DNA from: Roseateles sp.
GTDB lineage: Bacteria; Pseudomonadota; Gammaproteobacteria; Burkholderiales; Burkholderiaceae_C
Reading direction: 5' to 3'
Assembly: GCA_016790285.1 (NCBI GenBank)
Contig: JAEUPJ010000033.1
Span: forward strand, 1-64,000
DNA: 64,000 nucleotides
Of this stretch, positions 1 through 8,626 are shown piece after piece (positions within the stretch are counted from its first letter, which is position 1; each line of letters begins with the position of its first letter). The notes beneath the pieces were generated by a model that made no database searches, was not told where the DNA came from, and saw only the letters and a list, made by a program, of their open reading frames with translations. A program made the translations under genes and the position numbers.

Positions 1-15
1 TCACCCGTGCCAGCT

Positions 16-140
16 GGCTTCTATATGCCGATCCGGCGCCGGCTCCATTACGCCGATCACGCAGTGGCTCCAATATGCCGGTCAGTCACTGGCTCCTACA
101 TGCCGATCACGGACCGGCTCCTATATGGCGGTCGGTGACA
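16..140. repeat. Five tandem 25-bp repeats
   Basis: Five copies start at 16, 41, 66, 91 and 116, so the period is exactly 25 bp. The conserved first 18 bases approximate GGCTCCTATATGCCGATC and the last 7 vary. No gene overlaps them convincingly. The last copy ends in GGTGACA, so read inward on the minus strand the block begins TGTCACC. Such multiple end repeats occur at the termini of IS21-like and other DDE transposons; plasmid-type iterons are the alternative. The array may continue beyond the left window edge, so neither reading is settled. Confidence 0.75.
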
Positions 141-224
141 GCCGCTCTGTGCAACCGCACGCTCGAAAAAGAGTTGGGCAGCGCCGAACGGATCGACCAC
201 CGATCAAACGCGGAGCGCGGCGTC

Positions 225-599
225 ATGGAGATGCCCACGGTCCACGTCGGCCGCTCGAAATCCACCGCCGAATTGGCGTATCGGCTCGGCCTCAATTCCT
301 GGCGCCGCACCTTGCGCGCGCTGCGCAACGTAAAGGCAGAAATCGCCGAACTTCGCGGCCGCCTAGCTGCCTTGCGGCCTTCGACTACAGCGCCGAACAA
401 GCCCGCAGCCGCTTCACCTGTTACCGCAAATCCTCTTGACGTCCAGCATGCGATGGCAGGACCACAACCCATTAGCCGTGCGCTGCAACGCCTCATTGCG
501 AAGTCGCTCCAGCCCACACCCAAGACCATCGGGCCGCAGCAGGTCGATGGCGATTTACCCGACCACCAAGGAGGTTCCCATGCTGTCTCTACTCATTAG
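225..599 (+). CDS. Hypothetical island protein, coiled-coil-like
   Basis: A 124-residue protein if started at the ATG at 225; upstream ATGs at 75 and 125 fall in the repeat block or another frame. Residues about 10-45 are basic and helical with a heptad-like stretch (LRNVKAEIAELRGRLAAL), followed by a Pro/Ala-rich tail. I do not recognise a family. It would overlap the start of the next small gene by 20 bp, as is common in mobile-element operons. The opposite strand is also open from 107 to 529, so the call is weak. Confidence 0.35.
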   Translation: MEMPTVHVGRSKSTAELAYRLGLNSWRRTLRALRNVKAEIAELRGRLAALRPSTTAPNKPAAASPVTANPLDVQHAMAGPQPISRALQRLIAKSLQPTPKTIGPQQVDGDLPDHQGGSHAVSTH

Positions 600-789
600 A
601 TTGTTTGCGCGGTTCGCCGCGCGCTTGTTCCTTCGCCCGCCAGCAGGCATTGCGGCGGGCAGTAAGCCACCCAAAGTGCCGCCCGTGTGTGACTGGCCAG
701 ATTACACACCGGTGCGAAAGGCCGCCATGCCACGCAGACCCGCACCGCCACGGGCATGCCGTGACGACGAACCAAACTTTTCGTTGTGA
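580..789 (+). CDS. Small membrane-anchored or secreted hypothetical protein
   Basis: A 69-residue protein. The ATG at 580 is chosen because a perfect AAGGAGG lies at 568-574 at ideal spacing; longer in-frame starts such as 436 have no such site. The N-terminus (MLSLLIRLFARFAARLF) is a short hydrophobic/basic amphipathic helix that could sit in the membrane. The rest is Pro- and Arg-rich with no recognised domain. It lies 8 bp upstream of the next gene and is probably co-transcribed with it. Confidence 0.6.
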   Translation: MLSLLIRLFARFAARLFLRPPAGIAAGSKPPKVPPVCDWPDYTPVRKAAMPRRPAPPRACRDDEPNFSL

Positions 790-797
790 GGTGAGCT

Positions 798-1466
798 ATG
801 CAGTTTTACACCCAACGAATCGATGACCACGCCTCCTTCGCAGCCCTGCAGGCGCCGCCAAGCCCGCAGCCCGTGACCTGCTTTGGCATGCGTGTACTGA
901 AGCTTGCATATGACGCCATGCCCGACGCCTACGCAGACGACCTGCTGCTTCGCGTGCCTGAACTGACTGACACCCCGCACGAGTACTTCTTTGCTGCCAG
1001 CAGCGGTGGCAAAGACCTGTTCGCAGTCATCGTCCTCACAGCCGTTGGCGGCTACAGGGGCGCTATCGCGGTGCAGGTTTCCCACTTCGCCTTGTTTATG
1101 CCGCCCACCGGGCTACTCGCGCCCTCTGGCGCCTTAGTCGAAATGTCGCCGCGCGCCGCAGTGCTGATGCCCGACGACGGCATGCCTGTTCGCCATCAAA
1201 TCGTTGATCCACAAGGCCAGCAATATTTCGCCGTGCGGGAGGGCTTCTCGCACACACCGCTGCCGCCTGCGCAACCAGCATCGCATGGCCAGCCGAGCGC
1301 GGTGCAACAGGTGGACCGGCACTTGGCGAACGTGCTCACCCCCGCCTACCCCGTATCCGGGGCACCGATTTGGGTCGAAATCGGATCAACGGCCTTTGGA
1401 CGCGTGCATGCGAACCTCAATCCAGGCCTCGCGCACCTGGCTGGAATTGATGGAGGTATGCAATGA
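798..1466 (+). CDS. Hypothetical island protein
   Basis: A 222-residue protein starting at an ATG preceded by GAGGTGAG. No signal peptide or membrane segment is evident and I do not recognise a domain. The central part (residues about 60-140) reads like a soluble beta-rich fold, with a Pro/Gln-rich linker near 150-170. Its stop overlaps the next start as ATGA (1463-1466), suggesting translational coupling. Base composition matches the island rather than the chromosome to the right. Plausibly accessory cargo of an integrative or conjugative element; function unknown. Confidence 0.6.
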   Translation: MQFYTQRIDDHASFAALQAPPSPQPVTCFGMRVLKLAYDAMPDAYADDLLLRVPELTDTPHEYFFAASSGGKDLFAVIVLTAVGGYRGAIAVQVSHFALFMPPTGLLAPSGALVEMSPRAAVLMPDDGMPVRHQIVDPQGQQYFAVREGFSHTPLPPAQPASHGQPSAVQQVDRHLANVLTPAYPVSGAPIWVEIGSTAFGRVHANLNPGLAHLAGIDGGMQ

Positions 1467-1642
1467 CAGCTCGCTCACCCATCACAACGGATCGCGTGGT
1501 CCGCTTGCAACTTGACGCCCTCAGGGCACTCGTCCGTCACGTTGAAGCGACGATGGCCGAGGGCGCAGAGGCCTGCCAGTTGACGCTGACGACGGAAGGC
1601 GGCGAAGCAGTTGAGCTTGTCGTGGAGGTGCGCCATGACTGA
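1463..1642 (+). CDS. Small hypothetical protein coupled to ardC
   Basis: A 59-residue ORF between two larger genes. It begins at the ATG at 1463, which overlaps the previous stop by 4 bp, and a GGAGG at 1452-1456 lies at good distance. It ends at 1642, overlapping the ardC-like start at 1635 by 8 bp. The product is acidic with a predicted helix (RLQLDALRALVRHVEATM) then a beta-hairpin-like end. Overlaps on both sides and the strong ribosome site argue that it is real. No family recognised. Confidence 0.6.
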   Translation: MTARSPITTDRVVRLQLDALRALVRHVEATMAEGAEACQLTLTTEGGEAVELVVEVRHD

Positions 1643-2720
1643 ACCCAAGAAACAGGACCTATACGCAGAGGTCACGCAACGCATCCTCGCGGCAATGGAA
1701 GAGGGGACAACTCCTTGGCAACGGCCATGGAAGGAGCTGGCGCACCGAGGCGTGCCACGCAATGGGCTCACGAATCGCGAATACTCCGGCATCAATACCG
1801 CCCTCCTCCAGGTGGAAGCCTGCCAGCGTGGCTATGACGACAACCGATGGTTCACGTTCAACCAGGCGAACATGGCAGGCGCCAAAGTTCGCAAGGGAGA
1901 GCGATCCACCGCCGTGTACTTTTTCAAGCTGCTTCAGCTTCAAGGAAGCGAACAACATAACGACTCAGTCAGCGACACCAAGGAGGGCCGCCGCGCAGTT
2001 CCTTTCCTCGCCCAGTTCCGGGTCTTCAATGCGGCACAGCTCGATGGTGTCGCTCCAGCGTCTGACCAATGCCCGCCAGAGTTTGAACCCGTCACTGCGC
2101 TTGAAAGCTTGCTAGCGATCCACAACCCAGTGATCCGACATGGCGGCTCAAAGGCCTACTACTCGCCGTCACGGGACTTGATCCAGCTGCCTTCAAGGCA
2201 AGCATTTGCGGATGAGGAAGCCTACATCGCGACCGCCTGCCACGAGTTGGGCCACTGGACAGGCGCTCCCCATCGCCTGGATCGAAAGTTCGGAAGCTTT
2301 GGCAGCCCCGATTACGCCCGGGAGGAGCTGCGAGCTGAATGGGCCTCAGCGATGCTCGCCGCGCGCATCGGCGTGCCGTACCAAGTCCCACAACACGCGT
2401 CCTACTTGGCGGCCTGGCGTGATGTGCTGAAGGCGGATCGCTTCGAAGTCATTCGAGCCGCTCGCGATGCGCAACGCATCGCTGACTACCTGACGGATGC
2501 GCCTCTTGCCGCCGATGAACCGGTCGAGTCTGCAAATGTGGTGTCGCCCGCTCCGGGCCTCACAGCATCGGCATCGTCAGGTAGTCTGTCGCCGTCGGAA
2601 GCCAAGGCGTTCGAACGTCTGCAGCGGCGGCAGCCCGCGAAGGCTCACGGTGACGGACAAGGGCCGGGACCGAGGTTTGACGGCGCTTGGAGTCCGACCC
2701 GGCATGTCCAAGCACCGTGA
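1635..2720 (+). CDS. ardC: ArdC-type antirestriction protein / zincin metallopeptidase
   Basis: A 361-residue protein. Residues about 6-135 match the ArdC N-terminal single-stranded-DNA-binding domain (DUF1738), with typical W-x-x-P-W and NREYSGIN stretches. A zincin-like domain follows with HELGH at 203-207, the HExxH zinc site, and a downstream ExxRAEW helix that can supply the third ligand. ArdC proteins are carried by plasmids and integrative elements and protect incoming DNA from restriction. The ATG at 1635 fits family N-termini better than the one at 1611. About 60 residues beyond the usual end form a low-complexity tail. The same island carries a restriction cassette. Confidence 0.85.
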   Translation: MTEPKKQDLYAEVTQRILAAMEEGTTPWQRPWKELAHRGVPRNGLTNREYSGINTALLQVEACQRGYDDNRWFTFNQANMAGAKVRKGERSTAVYFFKLLQLQGSEQHNDSVSDTKEGRRAVPFLAQFRVFNAAQLDGVAPASDQCPPEFEPVTALESLLAIHNPVIRHGGSKAYYSPSRDLIQLPSRQAFADEEAYIATACHELGHWTGAPHRLDRKFGSFGSPDYAREELRAEWASAMLAARIGVPYQVPQHASYLAAWRDVLKADRFEVIRAARDAQRIADYLTDAPLAADEPVESANVVSPAPGLTASASSGSLSPSEAKAFERLQRRQPAKAHGDGQGPGPRFDGAWSPTRHVQAP

Positions 2721-2742
2721 ACCAAGCGTCGGCGCGGCATGG

Positions 2743-2772
2743 TCCACTTCGACCGAAAAATTCCGCTATAAA
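2743..2772 (+). promoter_or_regulatory. Possible sigma70 promoter of the H-NS-like gene
   Basis: An AT-rich patch lies immediately upstream of the H-NS-like gene. TATAAA at 2767-2772 resembles a -10 element; the best -35, TCCACT at 2743-2748, is weak with 18-bp spacing. The A/T-rich tract continues to the start codon, which suits autoregulation by an AT-preferring xenogeneic silencer. Based on appearance only. Confidence 0.3.
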
Positions 2773-2799
2773 CGCAGAATTATTTTTCTGTGCGCTTTT

Positions 2800-3156
2800 A
2801 TGGGACAGCCGAAATACTTAGAACTCCTGGCAGAAGCCGAGCGACTCAAGGAGCAGGCGGAGGCGATCCGCCTTGAGGAAGTGGCCACCATTGCCAAGCA
2901 GATAACCGCCACGCTAAATCTGTATCAGATCAGTCTTGACGACCTCATAGCGGCTGGCTATAAATTTTCTGGCGCTAAGCGTGTCGCGCCCGCACCTGAA
3001 GCGCGCGAGCCCAAGGGGAAACGCCCGCCTGTCCCGATGAAATATCAAGATCCGAATAATCCTGCGAACCGTTGGTCAGGCAGAGGAATTTTGCCGACGT
3101 GGGTTCGCTTACACATCGACGCTGGCGGAAAAAAAGAAGACCTCCTGATTCAATAG
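2800..3156 (+). CDS. H-NS family histone-like nucleoid protein
   Basis: A 118-residue protein. The N-terminal half is a coiled coil (LLAEAERLKEQAEAIRLEE) of the H-NS dimerisation type. The C-terminal domain, about residues 75-115, carries the H-NS DNA-binding signature with KYQDP, NRWSGRG and LPTWVR. The ATG at 2800 is chosen because the domain begins there; the open frame upstream to 2497 overlaps ardC and is not H-NS-like. Single H-NS paralogues on mobile elements usually silence element genes and lessen transfer cost. It stands alone, with an AT-rich upstream region and no clear Shine-Dalgarno. Confidence 0.88.
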   Translation: MGQPKYLELLAEAERLKEQAEAIRLEEVATIAKQITATLNLYQISLDDLIAAGYKFSGAKRVAPAPEAREPKGKRPPVPMKYQDPNNPANRWSGRGILPTWVRLHIDAGGKKEDLLIQ

Positions 3157-3527
3157 ATTCAGTCAGTGAAGCTGCCCGGCTTCGGCGGATGCCAGCAGCG
3201 CCCCTGTTGAGATCGACGTGCTGCGGACCCTACACCGCAGCGCCTTCCGTCGCGCTGCGCTCACGTCAGCGGCATCTCAACGGCGCAACGTGGACTCTCC
3301 GCTTCGACAAGCAGTTCGTAGAACTTCGCTGACGCTCCCTCACGATGCTGATAGCCTCAGCACAAAATTCAACAGGCTGTCGCCGAAGGTGCGGTTGCCG
3401 AGGGAGCCGCTCCGATCCGTGATGGCGGAATGACGAACTGCCTGACACCTCAATGGTGCCTGGCGGGGACCGCTCAGCTCCTCCGGCCACCATGTGACCC
3501 GACGGAGGCGGCCAGAGAGCGCACACC
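3157..3527. other. Intergenic gap upstream of the restriction cassette
   Basis: About 370 bp with no convincing gene. Short open frames on both strands overlap each other and look random. A partial inverted repeat (GTTGAGAT near 3206 and ATCTCAAC near 3277) could be a weak terminator for the H-NS-like gene. Promoters for the downstream restriction operon must lie here, but no clear -35/-10 pair stood out. Confidence 0.5.
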
Positions 3528-6260
3528 ATGGCACTACATCCTTCGTTCCCAAGCTCGCCCTACGAAGTTCTCGACCCTTCAACCCGGTGGTTTCCGGCAG
3601 CCGAGGAGATGCGAGACACCGCGTACGAGAAGCTCTTGCCACCGCTGGTGGCCAAGATCCGCCAGGAAGTCTTCGACTGGCGTGCCTCGGGCTACCAAGG
3701 GGCATCCGCCACGTCTCGGGCGCTTCTCCAATGGTGGTTCGATACCCATCATTTGATCGAGCAGGCCGACGGAACGCAAACCGAGTTCCGCTACTACTTC
3801 TCGCAGCGCGAAGCGGTTGAGTCGGTCATCTGGCTGCATGACGTTCGCAAGGCGCGCGACAAGTACGACCTCCTTCGGTTCGATGCCTCGGGTGCGGTGT
3901 CGAGCAACATGTTCGACGAGGAGTGGCCTCGCTTCGTGGTCAAGATGGCTACGGGCGCGGGCAAGACCAAGGTGCTGTCGCTGCTGATGGCATGGAGCTA
4001 CTTCCACAAGCTCTACGAGCCCGACTCCACGCTCTCACGCAACTTCCTTCTGATTGCCCCAAACATCATCGTTCTGGATCGCCTGCGATCCGATTTCGAT
4101 GGCCTCCGCATCTTCTTCAATGACCCCGTGCTGCCCGACAACGGGCACGAGGGTCGCAACTGGCGGGATGACTTTCAGATCGCCCTGCACATCCAGGACG
4201 ACGTGCGGGTAGTGAGGCCTACGGGCAACCTGTTTCTGACCAACATCCATCGCGTCTACCTGGGCGAGGTTCCCGAGCCTTCGCTGGATGACGATGACCT
4301 GCGGGACTACTTCCTCTCCCCCTTTGGCGACAAGCCCGTGGGCAAGACCACGGACAGCAACACGGATTTGGGCGAGCTGATCCGCGAGATCGACGAGCTG
4401 GCTGTCTTCAACGACGAGGCCCACCATATCCACGACCCGCGCATGGCGTGGTTCAAGTGCATCCAGGACATCCACCACCGCATGCTGCAAAAAGACTTGC
4501 GGCTGTCCCTTCAGATCGACGTGTCTGCCACGCCCAAGGCGAACAACGGGGCCATCTTCGTCCAGACCGTCAGCGACTATCCACTGGTGGAGGCCATCGC
4601 CCAAAACGTGGTCAAGCATCCCGTCCTGCCCGATGCCGTAAGCCGAGCCAAGCTGACAGAGCACAGCAGCCCCATCGTCAGCGAGAAGTACGCCGACTAC
4701 CTGGCCCTCGGTGTCGAGGAGTGGCGCAAAAGCTATGCCGAGCACGAGAAGCTGGGCAAGAAGGCCGTACTCTTCGTGATGGTGGATGACACCAAGAACT
4801 GCGATGAGGTGGGCGCCCATCTGGAGAAAGTCTGCCCCGAGTTGCAAGGGGCGGTCTTGGTGATCCACACCAAGGCCAACGGTGAAATCTCGGAGGCCGC
4901 CAGCGGCAAGAGCAAGGACGAGCTGGAGCTGCTTCGCAAGCAGTCCAACGAGATCGACACGTGGAAGTCGCCCTACAAGGCCATCGTGTCGGTGCTGATG
5001 CTCAAGGAAGGCTGGGACGTTCGCAACGTGAGCGTCATCGTCGGCCTACGCGCCTACTCAGCCAAGAGCAACATCCTGCCTGAGCAGACGCTGGGCCGTG
5101 GCCTGCGTCGGATGTACTTCGGCAGTCAACAGCGGGAAACCGTTTCGGTCATGGGCACGCCCGCCTTCATGGACTTTGTGGAGTCCATCCAGAGCGAGGG
5201 CGTGAACTTCGAGCGGGTTGCAATGGGGGGCAACGGAGGCAAGGAACGTCAGGATTCGTTGGTGGTGGAGGTCGAGAACGACAGCACCGCCAAGAACATC
5301 GACGAGCTGGACATCGCCCTGCCCCGGCTGACCCGCCGCTTCAATCGCGAGTTCAAGGACCTGGGCGAGTTGGACCCATCAGCCCTGGGCAACAGGCCCT
5401 TGGCTGTCAAGCCGTTCACACCTGAGGAAACCCGCGAGATCGTCTTCAAGACCATGCTCGATGCGGAGGTGGACCACACCATCCAGCTCGACACCGGGGG
5501 CATGGCTGACTTCCGTTCCGTCGTCGCCTTCTTCGCTCGCCAACTTCTGAAAGAGCTGCGACTGGTGGGTGGGTACGAGCTGCTCTACCCGAAGGTCAAG
5601 GTCTTCATCCGCGATCACCTGTTTGACCAGGCCGTCGATCTTGAAAGCCCAGTGGTGCTGCGAAACCTGTCCGAGGCTGAGGTCAGCAAAGTCATCTTCG
5701 ACAGCTTCCGTACCGCCATCAACGGCCTGACGATCCGCGAGACGGGCTCGTCGCGCATCGAGGGCAGCATCAAGCTTCGAGACACCCGACCATTCCGCAC
5801 GCAGCCACGAGGCTTCTTGCAGGCCAAGAAGTCGGTGTTCAACCGCATCGTGGGTGAGGGTTCAGCCGACGGCTTGGAACTGGCCTTTGCCGCGTTCCTC
5901 GAAGAAGCCGAGGACGTGCAGTCCTTCGGCAAAAACTACATGGCCGTCGGCTTCAAGATCGACTACGTGAAGGCTAGCGGCGAGCTGTCCACATACACGC
6001 CCGACTTCATTGTCCGGACCAAAGACGGGACCGTGTGGATCGTTGAGACCAAGGGACGTGAGGAGTTGGACCTTCCGCAGAAGATGCGGCGCCTAAGCCA
6101 GTGGTGCATGGACGCCACCGAGGCCAGCAAGGACGAGGGCGGGACGAACTACGGCTTCGTCTACGTCGATCAAGAAGGCTTCGAGCAGCATAGGCCCACC
6201 ACCTTTGCGGGGCTGGTGAGTGCCTTCCGCGAGTACCAAGATCAAGAACAGGGAGCCTGA
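3528..6260 (+). CDS. Type III-like restriction subunit (helicase plus PD-ExK nuclease)
   Basis: A 910-residue superfamily 2 helicase with a C-terminal nuclease. Visible motifs: Walker A ATGAGKT at 141-147, DEAH at 296-299, SATP shortly after, and the arginine-finger motif EQTLGRGLRRM near 525. The PD-(D/E)xK site is PDF at 825-827 with ETK at 840-842. This is the architecture of Res subunits, which translocate on DNA and cut it with Mod. The Mod-like gene follows 3 bp downstream, so res precedes mod, the reverse of classical type III operons such as EcoP1. The ATG is preceded by GAGAG. Confidence 0.88.
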   Translation: MALHPSFPSSPYEVLDPSTRWFPAAEEMRDTAYEKLLPPLVAKIRQEVFDWRASGYQGASATSRALLQWWFDTHHLIEQADGTQTEFRYYFSQREAVESVIWLHDVRKARDKYDLLRFDASGAVSSNMFDEEWPRFVVKMATGAGKTKVLSLLMAWSYFHKLYEPDSTLSRNFLLIAPNIIVLDRLRSDFDGLRIFFNDPVLPDNGHEGRNWRDDFQIALHIQDDVRVVRPTGNLFLTNIHRVYLGEVPEPSLDDDDLRDYFLSPFGDKPVGKTTDSNTDLGELIREIDELAVFNDEAHHIHDPRMAWFKCIQDIHHRMLQKDLRLSLQIDVSATPKANNGAIFVQTVSDYPLVEAIAQNVVKHPVLPDAVSRAKLTEHSSPIVSEKYADYLALGVEEWRKSYAEHEKLGKKAVLFVMVDDTKNCDEVGAHLEKVCPELQGAVLVIHTKANGEISEAASGKSKDELELLRKQSNEIDTWKSPYKAIVSVLMLKEGWDVRNVSVIVGLRAYSAKSNILPEQTLGRGLRRMYFGSQQRETVSVMGTPAFMDFVESIQSEGVNFERVAMGGNGGKERQDSLVVEVENDSTAKNIDELDIALPRLTRRFNREFKDLGELDPSALGNRPLAVKPFTPEETREIVFKTMLDAEVDHTIQLDTGGMADFRSVVAFFARQLLKELRLVGGYELLYPKVKVFIRDHLFDQAVDLESPVVLRNLSEAEVSKVIFDSFRTAINGLTIRETGSSRIEGSIKLRDTRPFRTQPRGFLQAKKSVFNRIVGEGSADGLELAFAAFLEEAEDVQSFGKNYMAVGFKIDYVKASGELSTYTPDFIVRTKDGTVWIVETKGREELDLPQKMRRLSQWCMDATEASKDEGGTNYGFVYVDQEGFEQHRPTTFAGLVSAFREYQDQEQGA

Positions 6261-6263
6261 CCG

Positions 6264-8609
6264 ATGGCACGCCAAGAAAAGAAGACCTACGACCTCAGCG
6301 AAGCCGAGCAACGCGACCTGTTCAACCTGATTCAGCAAGGCAAAGCCCTGCCCGAGAAGTACCGCTTCATCCTGTTCGAAGACAAGCGTGAAGTTGAGCT
6401 GGTCTGGAACGGCAAGACTCGGGATGTGTGCACGACCGTGCTGCCATTCCAAACACTCGAACACATTGACGAGCCGAGGGCAGAGACCAAGTCGCAGGGC
6501 GACTTGTTCGACAGTCGCGGCCGACAGATGAAGGGCTGGTCGAACAAGTTGATCTGGGGTGACAACAAGCTGATCCTGTCGTCACTGAAGGCCGGTCCGC
6601 TTCGCCAACAGATCGAAGACGCTGGCGGTCTGAAGCTGATCTATATCGACCCACCTTTCGATATCGGCGCAGATTTTTCAATGGACGTTGAGATCGGCGG
6701 AGAAACGTTCCATAAGGAACCCAGTCTGATCGAGCAGATCGCATACCGAGACACATGGGGCCGAGGCGCAGACAGCTTTATCTCGATGCTGTACGAGCGC
6801 CTTGTATTGATGCGAGACCTGCTGGCTGACGATGGATCGATCTATGTCCACATGGGCCCCAACGTTGCGTACGCCGTTGAGGCTGCACTACGGGAGGTCT
6901 TTGGCACTTCGGGCGCGGGGGCAACCATCGCTTGGAAGCGCGTCACAGCTCATGGGGACAGCCTCAGATGGGGTGTTGTGCACGACGTGCTGCTGTGGCG
7001 AACCAAGTCTGAACGCTTCATCTGGAACCCGCAGTTCGAACCCTACAGCGAGGCATATACGGATTCGAAATACAGCAACGTTGACCAAGATGGCAGGCGA
7101 TATCGACTCGGCGACCTCACCAGCCCTAACCCACGACCGACACTGACTTACGAGTGGCGTGGCCACCCCCCGCCAGCAAACGGCTGGCGATTCGAGCTGG
7201 CAACCATGGAACGGCTCTTCGCCGAAGGCAGGATCGAGCTGCCTAGAAAGCCTGGCGGAAGACCTCAGCTCAAGCGCTACCTTGATGAGGGCAAAGGCGT
7301 TCCACTAGGAACCTTCTGGTCAGACATTTCGCCACTGAACCCACAAGCAAAGGAAGGCACAGGCTACGCCACACAGAAGCCCAGCGCACTCCTTGAACGC
7401 ATCATCAAGGCAAGCAGCAACGAGGGCGACTTGGTTGCTGACTTCTTCGTGGGGTCTGGAACAACGGCAGCGGTCGCCGAGAAGCTGGGCCGCAAGTGGA
7501 TTGCCACAGATCTTGGAAAATTTGGAATCCACACCACCCGAAAGCGTCTCATTGGTGTGCAGCGTGAGCAGAAGGCAACCGAGAAGGACTTTCGGGCGTT
7601 CGAAGTCTTGAACCTAGGCCGGTACGAACGTCAGGCGTACCTAAACATCGGTGGACGCCTGACAGCCGAACAGCGGGCTGAGGCACTGACTCAGAAGGAA
7701 CGTGAGTTCCGAGATCTGATCCTGCGCGCCTACAAGGCAAGCCCTCTGGGCGCCGATGCTCCTGTTCAGGATGGCTTCTTCCATGGCGCCCGCAATGGCC
7801 GTCTAGTGGTGATCGGGCCGATCAACCTTCCCGTTGGGCGATTGTTCGTCGAAGAGGTCATCACTGAGTGCCGCAAGCGCGGCGCATCGCGCGTGGACAT
7901 CCTTGCTTTCGAGTTCGAAATGGGGCTGTTCCCCGCAGTGCTTGAAGAGGCGCGAAACAAGGGCATCGACCTGACACCCAAATACATCCCCGCCGAGGTG
8001 TTTGACAAACGGGCCGTCGAAAAGGGACAGGTGGTCTTCCACGACATCAGCTTTGTGGAAGCAGCACCACGCTACGACAAGAAGAACAAGTTGGCAGTCA
8101 CCATCCAGCTGGCCGACTTCTCGGTCTATTACTCCCAAGGCGCAGCAGACGCGGCAATTTCCTCGCTTAAAGACGGTAAGAGCGATGTGATCTGCGAACA
8201 GGGTCAGCTTTACAAGATCAGCAAGAGCAAGGACGGCGTTGTGAATCGGGAGCGCTTGACCAAGCACTGGACCGACTGGGTGGACTACTGGGCCGTGGAC
8301 TTCGACTATCTGCAACGCAAGGAGATCATCAAGGTCCCAGTCGGCACGGGCATTGGTGGCGTGGCCAGCCTGGAGGGCTTCGAGCCACCGCAAGGTGAGT
8401 TGAAGCTGCCCGAGTTCGAGGAGCGGTGGACGGGTGGCTACATCTTCGAGAACGAGTGGCAAAGCTTTCGCACCCGCCAGAGCCGAGACCTGGAATTGAC
8501 CACGGCCCTGCACACCTACGACCGCCCTGGCCGCTACACGGTCGCGGTGAAGGTGATCGACATTTTCGGCAACGACACCATGACGCTGGTGCCCGTGAAC
8601 GTCGGATAG
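6264..8609 (+). CDS. Type III-like DNA methyltransferase (Mod)
   Basis: A 781-residue N6-adenine/N4-cytosine methyltransferase. DPPF at 129-132 is the catalytic motif IV; the SAM-binding motif FVGSGTT lies near 395. The order IV before I places it in the beta class, as for type III Mod proteins. An unusual C-terminal part of roughly 350 residues follows, ending in a beta-rich stretch (RYTVAVKVIDIFGND) that resembles a PKD-like strand pattern. It should modify the site recognised by the partnered helicase/nuclease and also supply target recognition. It lies between res and a HipA-like kinase in one transcription unit. Confidence 0.87.
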   Translation: MARQEKKTYDLSEAEQRDLFNLIQQGKALPEKYRFILFEDKREVELVWNGKTRDVCTTVLPFQTLEHIDEPRAETKSQGDLFDSRGRQMKGWSNKLIWGDNKLILSSLKAGPLRQQIEDAGGLKLIYIDPPFDIGADFSMDVEIGGETFHKEPSLIEQIAYRDTWGRGADSFISMLYERLVLMRDLLADDGSIYVHMGPNVAYAVEAALREVFGTSGAGATIAWKRVTAHGDSLRWGVVHDVLLWRTKSERFIWNPQFEPYSEAYTDSKYSNVDQDGRRYRLGDLTSPNPRPTLTYEWRGHPPPANGWRFELATMERLFAEGRIELPRKPGGRPQLKRYLDEGKGVPLGTFWSDISPLNPQAKEGTGYATQKPSALLERIIKASSNEGDLVADFFVGSGTTAAVAEKLGRKWIATDLGKFGIHTTRKRLIGVQREQKATEKDFRAFEVLNLGRYERQAYLNIGGRLTAEQRAEALTQKEREFRDLILRAYKASPLGADAPVQDGFFHGARNGRLVVIGPINLPVGRLFVEEVITECRKRGASRVDILAFEFEMGLFPAVLEEARNKGIDLTPKYIPAEVFDKRAVEKGQVVFHDISFVEAAPRYDKKNKLAVTIQLADFSVYYSQGAADAAISSLKDGKSDVICEQGQLYKISKSKDGVVNRERLTKHWTDWVDYWAVDFDYLQRKEIIKVPVGTGIGGVASLEGFEPPQGELKLPEFEERWTGGYIFENEWQSFRTRQSRDLELTTALHTYDRPGRYTVAVKVIDIFGNDTMTLVPVNVG

Positions 8610-8626
8610 CAGCCTCGGAGCCAGCC

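Noticed and set aside
16-140. CRISPR array
   Set aside because: Units are contiguous at 25 bp with only 7 variable bases, so there are no spacers, and no cas genes are near.
2497-3156. A single 219-residue protein fusing an ardC tail to H-NS
   Set aside because: The first 100 codons overlap ardC out of frame and are not H-NS-like; the AT-rich promoter-like patch and the domain both begin near 2760-2800.
7611-7643. TTGAACCTAGGCCGG inside the mod-like gene as an ECF site
   Set aside because: It is internal to coding sequence, lacks the first T match and has no matching -10 block at 15-bp spacing.
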